The position numbers and the translations under genes were made by a program. A DNA stretch of 52,445 bases from Thiorhodococcus mannitoliphagus (GTDB taxonomy: Bacteria > Pseudomonadota > Gammaproteobacteria > Chromatiales > Chromatiaceae). Within the stretch, counting starts at the first letter, position 1, and the number at the start of each line of letters is the position of its first letter. Positions 17,201 through 24,684 of the stretch are shown here, one piece after another. The DNA is taken from the NCBI RefSeq assembly GCF_010915725.1, contig NZ_JAAIJR010000028.1, positions 1-52,445 on the forward strand. The letters are read 5' to 3'. Below the pieces are notes generated by a model, which was not told the DNA's origin, did not search any database, and saw nothing but the letters and a program-made list of their open reading frames with translations.

Positions 17201-17850
17201 ACGAACTCCGGGGTCTGCAGCAGCGCATAGCGCTTGCGCACGCTCTCGGAGAGGTCCTGATAGAGATCGCCGAGGAAGCGGGTGTCCCAGCCCCCATCGG
17301 AGCGGTCGTCCGTGAAGTCGTGGACGATGGCACCGGTCGCGGGGTCGAGCCGCTGGAAGAAGTCGATCAGTGCCTTGGCACCGTCGGCCGAGAGCGGCAG
17401 CCGCCAGAGCGGGTTGTGGGCGCGGTCGAGCAGCTCGCCCAGCGCCGGCAGGGTCTCCAGCTCGGTGAAGACGGCGAGCAGATAGTCGCGCTCGGCATGG
17501 GTCGGGTGCGCGTTGAAATAGACCGTCATCCGGTCCTTGGCCTGCTGCAGGGCGCCCTGCCCTGAGCTGTCCGCTGGCCCCGAGAGCATCGGCATGTCCA
17601 GCAGCCCGTTGTCCTCCAGGAAGCGCACGAAGACGCTGGTCAGCACCCAGGCGGCTGCGGCCTGGGTGATCTGCGCCTCGCGCCAGGCGACGAAGTGCTC
17701 GGCGGTGCGGCTGGCCTCCTTCGCCTTGGCGTACTCCGATTGGAGGTGCGCCTCCAGCTCCGGCCGGGTCTGGGAGTAGGCCAGGATGTCCTGCTCCAGC
17801 TTAGGCAGCAGGGACTGTAGGTCGGCGAGGAGGTGTTTGGGATGGATCAT
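14209..17850 (-). CDS. pglX: BREX type 2 adenine-specific DNA methyltransferase PglX
   Basis: 1213 residues. An N-terminal helical region is followed by the methyltransferase core with motif I DPTCGSGHFL (about 242-251) and motif IV NPPY (about 376-379), giving N6-adenine specificity. A long C-terminal target-recognition and coiled region follows. PglX methylates host DNA so that BREX distinguishes self. In the Streptomyces Pgl system PglX is toxic without PglZ. ATG 17850 lies 5 nt after the hicB stop, so pglX is probably translated from a transcript that begins with toxin-antitoxin genes. Arg/Glu-rich basic residues end the protein. Confidence 0.94.
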   Translation of the reverse strand: MIHPKHLLADLQSLLPKLEQDILAYSQTRPELEAHLQSEYAKAKEASRTAEHFVAWREAQITQAAAAWVLTSVFVRFLEDNGLLDMPMLSGPADSSGQGALQQAKDRMTVYFNAHPTHAERDYLLAVFTELETLPALGELLDRAHNPLWRLPLSADGAKALIDFFQRLDPATGAIVHDFTDDRSDGGWDTRFLGDLYQDLSESVRKRYALLQTPEFVERFILDYSLEPAKAAFGLPGLKLIDPTCGSGHFLLTGFERLFDEWQRREPATNARALAQRALDAIHGVDINPYAVAIARFRLLIAAMKAAGSERLKDAPDFHFNLAVGDSLLLGPRHEWEGQGNQGDLLDDPLAHCFEVEDRDKLERILGQRYQVVVGNPPYITVKDKALNQAYRVKYPTCHRQYSLGVPFTERFFDLTLPAEDNRPAGFVGLITANSFMKREFGKKLIEAYLPRKDLTHVIDTSGAYIPGHGTPTVILFGRNRKPEGERVRAVLGIRGEPSTPEDAAQGLVWRSIVELLERPGSESAFVSVVDQERGLYARHPWSVGGGGATQLMELIERQCTSRLADAAEEIGAVSVIRADDIYDPPLGTRRGGLPRNTVLPHVVGQDVRDWSITSENDVIYPYDESARALKDIGVDLIWRLWPFRILLETRIAFGKTQSERGLRWFEYSMLFTERFLSRFLVVFPNVATHNHFALIRSRTVVNSKAPVIKLPAGASEDDHLALLGLLNSSTAMFWMKQVFHGKGQGGIGQESRAEWEEFREFTGTGMKSFPVPADPESKARTLATALDHSAQRLADQDPAKVLSTQWSASDLSAMLDQAQAQSESIARQMIALQEELDWLNYRLYGLTDADLCYDATPPEIRLGERPFEILLARRLAAGETETTWFQRHNSTPITEIPAHWPDDYRALTERRLQAIADNRWIRLVEQPEYKRRWNREPWEGRQRRALRDWLLDHLEGLCHAPELLTVAQLAERARHDAAFQQVAALYTGSDTFDARALVAELVESDQVPQMAAARYKPKAMPKFRAWQETWDQQRAEDAIDARTMLDPADPAHLTEDEARALKASEIGDIPLPPKYAAADFRKPSYWGLRGKLDVPKERFFSLPGCERPGDTSLVIGWAGLDHLSRAQAIAAWYLERKEQDGWDAARLTPLLVALDELTPWLKQWHNALDPEFGERLGDYYAGFLLEELRQLELSRDALLAWEPAAVRRGRGR

Positions 17851-17855
17851 GAGCG

Positions 17856-18068
17856 TCAGGCGGCCACTTCCACGTACTCGACTTGACTCTTGGGGAGGGG
17901 GGGCGTGATCCCATCTTCGCGCATCCCCTCCAAATGGAAGGCGATGGCCTCCTTGATCTCCTCCTCGACTTCCTCGACCGTCGCCCCAGTCGCAATGCAG
18001 CCTGGGAGATCAGGGACGTAGGCGGAGAAATTGCCCGCCGCTTGCTCGATGACGATTGCGTAGCGCAT
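17856..18068 (-). CDS. hicB: HicB-family antitoxin
   Basis: 70 residues. MRYAIVIEQAAGNFSAYVPDLPGCIATG is the HicB partial RNase H-like fold, followed by TVEEVEEEIKEAIAFHLEGMREDG. It is the short form without a clear DNA-binding C-terminal domain; it ends soon after PPLPKSQVEYVEVAA. It follows hicA by 5 nt and precedes pglX by 5 nt. ATG 18068 gives the standard family start; upstream in-frame codons exist. Confidence 0.9.
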   Translation of the reverse strand: MRYAIVIEQAAGNFSAYVPDLPGCIATGATVEEVEEEIKEAIAFHLEGMREDGITPPLPKSQVEYVEVAA

Positions 18069-18073
18069 AAGGA

Positions 18074-18259
18074 TCAGATCCAACCTGCTTGTTTGAAGAT
18101 GCTGTTTCTGGTTCCCGGCGCGACATCATCGCTCGGTTTTCCGGGAACCGTCACGCGGCCTGGCTTGGTCGGGTGCTTGAATTGACGATGGCTTCCCTTC
18201 GTGGCAACCAAGTACCAGCCGTCCTCCTTGAGCCTGCTCAAGATCTCGGAGATCTTCAT
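18074..18259 (-). CDS. hicA: HicA-family mRNA interferase toxin
   Basis: 61 residues with the double-stranded RNA-binding fold of HicA. The motif GWYLVATKGSHRQFKHP includes the catalytic His, followed by GRVTVPGK and a C-terminal NSIFKQAGW. The ATG overlaps the stop of the upstream YgiT-type zinc-finger gene (ATGA), and hicB follows, so three genes form one translational unit leading into pglX. Confidence 0.92.
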   Translation of the reverse strand: MKISEILSRLKEDGWYLVATKGSHRQFKHPTKPGRVTVPGKPSDDVAPGTRNSIFKQAGWI

Positions 18260-18516
18260 TGGCTAACGCGCCGCTCGAATTCCTGCACGGCGACCTGGAC
18301 GAAGCGCGTCGGCTGCTTGCGATGCTCGGCGATGTCGCGATGATCGGCCTCGATCTGCTTCAAGACCCCGATGTCGAAATACTGCTCCCCACAGTATTCG
18401 CACTCGAGACAAGGCACCTGCTCGACGAAAAGCAGCTCACCATTGTGCTGATGGATGTAACGGGTGGTCTTGGACGTCAGGTTGCGGTTGCCGCAGAAGC
18501 TGCATTGCTCGGCCAT
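18256..18516 (-). CDS. YgiT-type (MqsA-like) zinc-finger protein
   Basis: 86 residues with four cysteines in two CxxC pairs: CSFC near the N-terminus and CEYCGEQYFD at about 40-48, as in the zinc domain of MqsA/YgiT antitoxins. VLKQIEADHRDIAEHRK follows, but there is no obvious HTH domain. YgiT-type fingers normally accompany a DUF4258 or MqsR toxin; none is visible here. Instead it is coupled to hicA by an ATGA overlap, an unusual partner. Confidence 0.8.
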   Translation of the reverse strand: MAEQCSFCGNRNLTSKTTRYIHQHNGELLFVEQVPCLECEYCGEQYFDIGVLKQIEADHRDIAEHRKQPTRFVQVAVQEFERRVSQ

Positions 18517-18559
18517 TGCTCAGTTGCCTCGCTCATAGGAATTCTTGAATTTGGGAGGC

Positions 18560-18979
18560 TCAGCCATGCCAATCCCTGAGATGGCGAATGCCCGGCAGCG
18601 CCTGGGCCTTGCGGTGGTAGGGATCGTCGGCCGTGATGAGACAGGCCTCCGACTCCAGGGCGACCGCGTGATAGAGGGTGTCGAAGAGGTGGTGCCCGAG
18701 ATCGATGGCAAGCGTGCAGGCGTGCGTCAGCACAGGGGCATCGCCGCGCACCGGTAACACCATGGCCTCCAACAGCGCGAGGTCCCGCTGGGCACGCTCG
18801 GGCGTCGCGCGCGCCATGACGGCCGCGATCTCGATCAGCCAGTGCGGCGGCTGCAGGACGGGCTGATCACCGCGCACGACGCTGGCCATCAGCGCGGTTG
18901 CCTGCTCGGTATCGGCCTCGCGCTCTGGATCCTGAAAGAGCCATCTGATGATGACGCTGGCGTCGATGACCAAGATCAT
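18560..18979 (-). CDS. vapC: VapC-type PIN-domain toxin
   Basis: 139 residues opening MILVIDASVIIRWLF. Catalytic acids are D6, E50 (WLIEIAAV), D100 (LFDTLYHAVA) and D118 (TADD), and the ending KAQALPGIRHL is typical. It follows its antitoxin gene by 7 nt and is co-directional with the BREX operon, in the pglW-pglX gap. It appears intact. Confidence 0.9.
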   Translation of the reverse strand: MILVIDASVIIRWLFQDPEREADTEQATALMASVVRGDQPVLQPPHWLIEIAAVMARATPERAQRDLALLEAMVLPVRGDAPVLTHACTLAIDLGHHLFDTLYHAVALESEACLITADDPYHRKAQALPGIRHLRDWHG

Positions 18980-18986
18980 AAGTGGA

Positions 18987-19220
18987 TCATGGCCGGCCCG
19001 ATTCGCGTGCCGCGCGGGCGGCGACGTCGGTCAGCGCAGGCCGCTCGGCGCGTGCCGTCGTCAACTGCTCGAAGGCGACCTGGCGCCGACGCTGCTGCTC
19101 GGCCTCCGCGATGGCCTGCCGCATCAAGCGGGCGATCACGGCGCTCTTGTTCTGCCCGGAGAACTCGCGGTTGAAGGCGTCGCGGATGTCGTCCGGGATG
19201 CTGAAGTTCATGGTGGCCAT
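18987..19220 (-). CDS. Ribbon-helix-helix antitoxin upstream of vapC
   Basis: 77 residues opening MATMNFSIPDDIRDAFNREF, with SAVIARLMRQAIAEAEQQRRR. The N-terminal strand and two helices resemble an RHH antitoxin (VapB/ParD-like). The C-terminal half is charged and likely contacts the toxin. It sits 7 nt upstream of vapC, and nothing else in the gap could serve as partner. Confidence 0.8.
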   Translation of the reverse strand: MATMNFSIPDDIRDAFNREFSGQNKSAVIARLMRQAIAEAEQQRRRQVAFEQLTTARAERPALTDVAARAARESGRP

Positions 19221-19290
19221 TCAGACATCCGGTTGTTGAGATTTTCGACAATCGTAGTTGGTGGGCAGGCGTCGGACAAGTTCTGGGAGA

Positions 19291-19341
19291 AGCCCCCCTT
19301 TAAAGCCCCCCCTTTAAGAAAGGGGGGGTTGGAGGGGATTC
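19291..19341. repeat. C-run/G-run palindromes at the 3' end of the DUF559 gene
   Basis: Two overlapping copies of the family, CCCCCCTTTAAAG and CCCCCCCTTTAAGAAAGGGGGGG, end in GGTTGGAGGGGATT. On the minus strand the repeat supplies the last residues (NPLQPPLS) and TAA stop of the DUF559 gene at 19314. The palindrome probably terminates or stalls transcription there. Confidence 0.75.
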
Positions 19342-19691
19342 TCGCTAGCGGCACGGTAAATCACCTCCACCACTGCGTCCGTCTCCCTCAAGACCTGACG
19401 GCTGTCGAACCGAAGCACTCGCAGGCCAAGCTGCGCCAACCCCTGATCCCGCCTTGCGTCCTTTGCTTTGTGCTGGGACTCCAGATGCTGACTGCCGTCG
19501 ATCTCGATCACGAGGGCGGCCTTGGGGCAGAAGAAGTCCACGATGAAGTCGAGGAGCGGTTTCTGACGGTAGAACTGCAGTCCATGGATCTGTTTGCGAC
19601 GCAGACGCTGCCACAGGACTTGCTCGGCATCGGTCATGTTGGAGCGGAGGTGGCGGGCGAAGGGTTTGAGTGCGTTGTTGTATGGCTTCAA
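19314..19691 (-). CDS. DUF559 endonuclease-like protein
   Basis: About 125 residues, a Vsr/very-short-patch-repair-like PD-(D/E)XK fold. KPYNNALKPFARHLRSNMTDAE is the family opening, followed by LWQRLRRKQIHGLQFYRQ, the core DFIVDFFCPKAALVIEIDGSQH and RDQGLAQLGLRVLRF. No ATG is present; TTG at 19691 matches the family start, and a TTG at 19706 would lie in the adjacent repeat. Palindromic repeats border both ends of the gene, as if it travelled with or was trimmed by them. It lies directly downstream of pglW. The biological role is unknown. Confidence 0.82.
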   Translation of the reverse strand: MKPYNNALKPFARHLRSNMTDAEQVLWQRLRRKQIHGLQFYRQKPLLDFIVDFFCPKAALVIEIDGSQHLESQHKAKDARRDQGLAQLGLRVLRFDSRQVLRETDAVVEVIYRAASENPLQPPLS

Positions 19692-19695
19692 AAGA

Positions 19696-19732
19696 AATCC
19701 CCCCAACCCCCCTTTTACAAAGGGGGGCTTTA
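19696..19732. repeat. C-run/G-run palindrome upstream of the DUF559 gene
   Basis: CCCCCCAACCCCCC-TTTTACAAA-GGGGGGCTTT is a full copy of the palindrome family with the same orientation as the copy at 2606. Its position across the start region of the DUF559 gene could place the ribosome binding site in a hairpin. Confidence 0.75.
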
Positions 19733-19739
19733 TCTGCTG

Positions 19740-20303
19740 CTCGGCCTCTCCCCTTTGATAAAGGGGGGCTTTGTCTGCTGCTCGACCTCTTCCCTTTGAT
19801 AAAGTGGGAGCTTTGGTTCGGTGCTTCGTTTCCCTGATACGACGCGTCCTACAGGATCTGCTGCCCAGCCTCCCCCCTTTATCAAAGGGGGGACCGAGGG
19901 GGGATTAACCAAGCACTCGGAATCCGCGCAAATTCCCGACTGCCCGCGCCGCTCGGCACGCTCACACCTTCGATGACGGCACCTGGCGTGGCGGTCTCAT
20001 TGGCGATGAGCAGCAAGAGGGTCGGCCTCCCCCCCTTTGACAAAGGGAGGCTTTATCTGCTGCTCAGCCGCTCCCCTTTGATAAAGTGGGAGCTTTGGTT
20101 CGGTGCTTCGTTTCCCTGATACGACGCGTCCTACAGGATCTGCTGCCCAGCCTCCCCCCTTTATCAAAGGGGGGACCGAGGGGGGATTAACCAAGCACTC
20201 GGAATCCGCGCAAATTCTCGACTGCCCGCGCCGCTCGGCACGCTCACACCTTCGATGACGGCACCTGGCGTGGCGGTCTCATTGGCGATGAGCAGCAAGA
20301 GGG
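19740..20303. repeat. 282-bp tandem duplication covering the pglW 3' end
   Basis: The segment about 19740-20021 is repeated at about 20022-20303 with an offset of exactly 282 nt. Both contain GGTTCGGTGCTTCGTTTCCC, the palindrome CCCCCCTTTATCAAAGGGGG, and then the last 37 or so codons of pglW with its TGA. Only a few substitutions separate the copies (for example AAATTCCCG against AAATTCTCG). The right copy is the live end of pglW; the left one is a silent fragment of the gene. Confidence 0.9.
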
Positions 20304-23300
20304 CCTGTGCCCGCGGGTCCTCCTCCAGATGACGCCGCAGATCCCCGAGCCAGCTGTCGACGAGACCGTAGCGGGCGATGAGCCCGGCATCGGTGAGCAG
20401 GACCGGGCGATCCACGGCCTTGAGTTCCTCGGCCATCGCCGGCAGGACGCGGCGCACCAATCCCTGTAGCCGCGACCAATCGACGCTGCCCGGATCGGCG
20501 GCATCGGCCTTGAGCACCACCTGCCAGTTGGGCGGATTGGCCATGCCATCGCACAAGGCCCGCAGATGGCGCAGCAGCAAGGCATCGAAGCTCAGGATCT
20601 CCAGCCCGAAGGTCTCGGCAAGATGCGCTTGCGCGCGCCGCCACAGCTGAAGACGCACCGACAGCGCCAGGAAGCGCGCCGAGTCGAGGGCGTTGCGGAC
20701 GCTGTGCTCGAAATGCTTGAGATCACGCGTGGCGGCGGCCGCGCCCCCGTCGTGCAGGCTGTAGTGGAGGCTGGTCCGGGTCGCGGCGAAGGTGCTGCTG
20801 CCGGAGCCGAGCACGCCCGCCTGGGGCAAACAGTAGAAGCCGCGCTTGCCGCCGTGCTCGGCCTGCGGGTCCCAAACGAGGCCCAGCTCGAGCTTCTGCA
20901 GCAGGGTATCGAGCTGCGGGCGGCCCGGCAGCGGCAGGGCCTCCGGATAGCGGCCTTGGATGCGATCCTGGACCTCGGCCACCGAGAGCCTGGGCGTACC
21001 GAGCAGGGCACCCTGGGCTAGCTCGAGCGCGCGGTCAGCGGGCATCCCCTTGGGATAGAGTTCGGCCCGGCTCGAGAGCGCGGCGCCTTGCGCGGCGGCG
21101 ACGGCGAGGCGCAGCAGGCGATGATTGCTGAGGGCGGCCAAGGTGTCCGGCGCCGGGAGTGCGCGAATGCGCTCGAGGGTGCGTGCGGGCGACAGCAGGG
21201 GCTGCTGCTCGGCGCACTCGTCGGCGAGCTGCCCGAGGGCCTCGGCATAGTCGGCCAGCGCTTCGCCCTGCCCCTGGGTATCCTCGGCAACCAAGACGCG
21301 CTTGCCGCAACGGCGCAGCACCCAGCGCGACTCCTGACGCGCGAGCTCGGTCTCGATCGCGGCACGCACCACGGCCTGCGCCCAGCGCTCGCGCGTCGGC
21401 GAGGGCTGCACCGAGCCGCGCCGCAGCAGCACGGCCTCCCCCAGCTCGACCGCGGTCATGACGCCGCCTTGGTCGGAGAGCAGGCGGGCGATGTCGTGGC
21501 GCAGCTGAGTAATGAACTTGTTCTTACCCCATTGGCTCAGGACGCGGGATTGGAGCTCCCGCGCTTGGGTCGATTCCATGCCGAGGGTTGCACCGACCAT
21601 GAGCGGCGTCGGCCAATGCACGTTTTCCGTTGTGCGGTTTGTGTCGCTGTCGAGACGGCCGAGGTACTCGGTGAGGAAACGCTGGCGGTCCGGGTCGGTC
21701 GCCTTGGTCGGCGTTGGCCGCAGGGCGCGCATGAGCTGGTCGACGCTGATCGCGAGACCTTCCGCCCCCGTCGCAGCAGGGGTGATGCGAGGCCCCTCCG
21801 TCCGATCGGCCTCGGGTGGGGTACCGATCGCGACCAGGCGCGCCTGCAGGCTGGCAATCACCTCCGAGAGTTCGCGCCGGGTCTTGGTGCCAACGCCGGT
21901 CATGCGCACCAGCTCGTTGCGCGGGAGCCGGATGAGTTCCGCGACGCTGTTGATGTTGAGCCGGCTCAGGGTATCCAGGGCCTGGGCCGAGAGCGGCAGC
22001 AGACCGATCTGGGTGTCGAGCTGGGCCTCGCCGATCGGACAGCGCGCGGTCTCGTCCTCCGCCTCTGGGTGCCGGGTGGTCTCGCGGGCGGCCTGGTGGA
22101 AGAGCTGCAGCCAGGCGCGGCGCATGTCTTCGGCATTGCCGAAACGCGTCTTGACGTCACGGGCGAGCGCCGTGCGGAAGAAGGCGGTCAGGCCCTCGCG
22201 CACGCTCGGGTCGAAGACGGCGGAGTTGATCTCGAGCGCGCCTTCGATCAAGGGCGGCAGTCCGTCCGTTTCGGCCCAGTGTGGCAACCCACCGGTCGCC
22301 ATCTCGTAGAGGGTCAGGGCGGCGGAGAAGCGCTCGGCGTAGTCGTCCCAGCGTCGGCGGCCCGGATCGCGGATGAAGGGATCCATGTAGGCCAGGGTGC
22401 CGGCGGTGAAGTTCTCCGGGCTGGTGCCGGTGAGCGAGAAGTCGAAGAGCACCAAGTGCAGCTGGCGGCCCTGTTTCATGAGACCGATGTTGGCCGGTTT
22501 GATGTCGCGGTGGGACAGCCCCTTCGCTTCCAGGTGGCAGAGGGCGCTCAGGAGGTCCTCGCCAAAGCGCTCCAGCAGCTCGAGCTGGATGGGACCGAGG
22601 GCGCGCAGGCGCTCCGCCAGGTTGCCCTCGGCGGCATAGTCGAGCAGCAGCCCGGTGTGACCGAGGAAGTCGTGGGTCTCGTGGTAGGCGATGATGGCCT
22701 GATGCCGCAGCTTGTGGAGGGTCTCGCCTTCCTGGCGCAGACGCGCGTTGTGCTCGGATGTGGCGGCGAGCTTGAGCACCCGCTCCTGGCCCTTGTGGTC
22801 GACGACGAAGGCGACCGAGCTGGCTCCGCGCCCGAGACGCTTGCTGACGCGGATGCCGCCCTCGAAGGTATCGCCGGGGCGTGCGGCGGCCGGGTCGCTG
22901 CGGCGCTCGCTGTCAGGTCGCGTCAGCTCGTCCTCGACCGCGATCAGGTTGTCGAGAAACTCATCGACCGAGCCAGTCCGGCAGCTCGTGTCCGGATGCG
23001 TGGCGTATTGGACGAGATATTGCAGCTCTGTGCGGGCGCCATTGAGCGCATCCGTGACCTGCAGCCCCTTGCCACCGCTGAGCTTGTCCTGCAGGTCCAG
23101 ATCGCTCGCCGCGGGCGGCTGGCCGGTGAAGAGCAGATAGGCGATGGCGCCGAGCGAGAAGACGTCGAGATAGACGCTGTCGCTCGCCGCACCGCCGAGC
23201 GCTTCGGCATGGGCCTCGAGCGCGAGGTAGGGACCGGCCTCATCCTGGAGAACGCAGCTCAGATGGCTGAGCGCCAAAAGTGTCTGCGTCTCGCTCGGCA

Positions 23301-24375
23301 GTCCACGCCGGGCGGTGGCCCAGTTGGCGATCCGGGCCGTGAGCGTCCCATCGGCCTCGCGGCGCGCGAAGATGCTCTGGGGGCTGAGCGCCCGATGGTA
23401 GAGCCGCTTGCAGTGGGCGAAGCGCACGGCCTCGGCGATCTGGCGCAGCAGCGCCAGGGCGTCCTGGGTGTCGAGCGGCTGCCCGGACCCGCGCTCGACG
23501 AGGAAGTGATCCAGGCGCACGGCCGCGGGATCGTGCTCGTAGACCAGGGCGGGGCCTTGGTCGTGCTGCTGATACTCGCGCGCCTGGAGGATGCCCGGAT
23601 GCTCGATCCCTTCGAGCAAGCGGTGCTCGAGCCGCGCGGCCTGGCGCAGGGTCTCGGCCTCGGGCTCGGGCCGACCTAGGGTGAGATAGATGCGAATGCG
23701 CCGCTGCACACCGGTCTCGCTGTGGTGGGCGAGCCAGTCCTGGAAGTGGTCCGCCTCATCGAGCAGCTCGCCGAGTTCATAGAGACCAACACGGCGCGCT
23801 CGCATGGACTCCTTGATGCCGGCTTCTTCCAGCGCCCGGGCGACGGCCTTCGAGGTGGGCCGGTCGAGCTTGCGGTGCTTCCAGTCGTGGTCGATCCGGC
23901 AGAGTGCATCAAGGATGTTCTTGCGGGTGCAGACATTCAGCCGCGCCGGACCTTGCAGCTTGTTGACGACGTTCTCGGCGGAGAGCAAGACAAGCGTGTC
24001 GATGAAGGGAATGCGCTCCTTCCCCTTCAGCGCCGAGCGCTGGCTCTCGAGCAGCGACTTGAGCTTCTTGGCCTTGCGGTCGGCGAGCAGGCGGGGATTG
24101 TCGAAGACGCGGCGGCGGCCCTCGTGGCTCCAGACCCAGCTGCCGGCGTCCCCGCTGATCTCGCCGGGGCGGGACTTGATCTCGACGAGAAAGAGACCCT
24201 TGGGGGTCAGGACGAGGACATCCACCTCGTTGATAGCGCCACCCTGAGCGATGAATTCGAAATTGGCCCAAGCGCGGTAGGGCTCGTGATCGGGCAGGCT
24301 CTCCTTGAGAAAGGCGAGCGCCTCACGTTCCCAGGCGAAATCCGAGGGAGTGATCTGCTTCCAGAGCTTGTCCAT
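20164..24375 (-). CDS. pglW: BREX type 2 serine/threonine kinase PglW
   Basis: 1403 residues. The order of parts is a NERD nuclease-related domain (about 40-130, containing VDVLVLTPKGLFLVEIKS), a degenerate kinase-like region (about 240-480, HRALSPQ instead of HRD), a full kinase domain with HRDIKPANIGL (near 623) and DFSLTG, a helix-hairpin-helix stretch like the RNA polymerase alpha C-terminal domain (about 792-835, LNINSVAELIRLPRNELVRM), and a long C-terminal region. It is the first gene of the BREX operon and probably the phage-responsive signalling component. Its last residues (LIPPRSPL) and stop lie in a palindromic repeat that is part of a tandem duplication. Confidence 0.93.
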   Translation of the reverse strand: MDKLWKQITPSDFAWEREALAFLKESLPDHEPYRAWANFEFIAQGGAINEVDVLVLTPKGLFLVEIKSRPGEISGDAGSWVWSHEGRRRVFDNPRLLADRKAKKLKSLLESQRSALKGKERIPFIDTLVLLSAENVVNKLQGPARLNVCTRKNILDALCRIDHDWKHRKLDRPTSKAVARALEEAGIKESMRARRVGLYELGELLDEADHFQDWLAHHSETGVQRRIRIYLTLGRPEPEAETLRQAARLEHRLLEGIEHPGILQAREYQQHDQGPALVYEHDPAAVRLDHFLVERGSGQPLDTQDALALLRQIAEAVRFAHCKRLYHRALSPQSIFARREADGTLTARIANWATARRGLPSETQTLLALSHLSCVLQDEAGPYLALEAHAEALGGAASDSVYLDVFSLGAIAYLLFTGQPPAASDLDLQDKLSGGKGLQVTDALNGARTELQYLVQYATHPDTSCRTGSVDEFLDNLIAVEDELTRPDSERRSDPAAARPGDTFEGGIRVSKRLGRGASSVAFVVDHKGQERVLKLAATSEHNARLRQEGETLHKLRHQAIIAYHETHDFLGHTGLLLDYAAEGNLAERLRALGPIQLELLERFGEDLLSALCHLEAKGLSHRDIKPANIGLMKQGRQLHLVLFDFSLTGTSPENFTAGTLAYMDPFIRDPGRRRWDDYAERFSAALTLYEMATGGLPHWAETDGLPPLIEGALEINSAVFDPSVREGLTAFFRTALARDVKTRFGNAEDMRRAWLQLFHQAARETTRHPEAEDETARCPIGEAQLDTQIGLLPLSAQALDTLSRLNINSVAELIRLPRNELVRMTGVGTKTRRELSEVIASLQARLVAIGTPPEADRTEGPRITPAATGAEGLAISVDQLMRALRPTPTKATDPDRQRFLTEYLGRLDSDTNRTTENVHWPTPLMVGATLGMESTQARELQSRVLSQWGKNKFITQLRHDIARLLSDQGGVMTAVELGEAVLLRRGSVQPSPTRERWAQAVVRAAIETELARQESRWVLRRCGKRVLVAEDTQGQGEALADYAEALGQLADECAEQQPLLSPARTLERIRALPAPDTLAALSNHRLLRLAVAAAQGAALSSRAELYPKGMPADRALELAQGALLGTPRLSVAEVQDRIQGRYPEALPLPGRPQLDTLLQKLELGLVWDPQAEHGGKRGFYCLPQAGVLGSGSSTFAATRTSLHYSLHDGGAAAATRDLKHFEHSVRNALDSARFLALSVRLQLWRRAQAHLAETFGLEILSFDALLLRHLRALCDGMANPPNWQVVLKADAADPGSVDWSRLQGLVRRVLPAMAEELKAVDRPVLLTDAGLIARYGLVDSWLGDLRRHLEEDPRAQALLLLIANETATPGAVIEGVSVPSGAGSREFARIPSAWLIPPRSPL

Positions 24376-24684
24376 GCAATCGCTTAGCGGGTGTCATTGA
24401 AGAGGCGGAGCAGTCCAGAGCAGAAGCGTCCGTTCTAGCCACGATCAGATTGGGCGTGGACCCGAGCATGGCAGCATCGCTAAACACTCAGGCGCTGAAG
24501 CACGGCGACGAGCGCGCCATTGGCCGCTCCGGCACCTGAGCATTAGCGGCGATGATAGCAAATGTCCGACATGCCCTGGATGCGAGAAGATCGATAGGAG
24601 TCTTGGAGCGAGGGATCAAGAAAAGCCGTCCACCGAACCGCGCCGGGCGAACAGCCGCGTATCGCCAACCCCAAGCCCGATGCA
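24376..24684. other. Leader region of pglW, no gene recognised
   Basis: This interval should hold the pglW promoter on the minus strand, but I see no convincing -35/-10 pair. A weak open frame runs from 24598 into the MITE at 24685 (see the interrupted reading frame entry). Confidence 0.3.

Noticed and set aside
21088-23679. Long plus-strand open frame opposite pglW
   Set aside because: Same reason: a shadow frame of the PglW gene with low-complexity composition and no recognisable domain.
469-24375. DISARM or another methyltransferase-helicase defence type
   Set aside because: PglZ, PglY, PglW and BrxD identify BREX type 2. No DrmB or DrmC is present.
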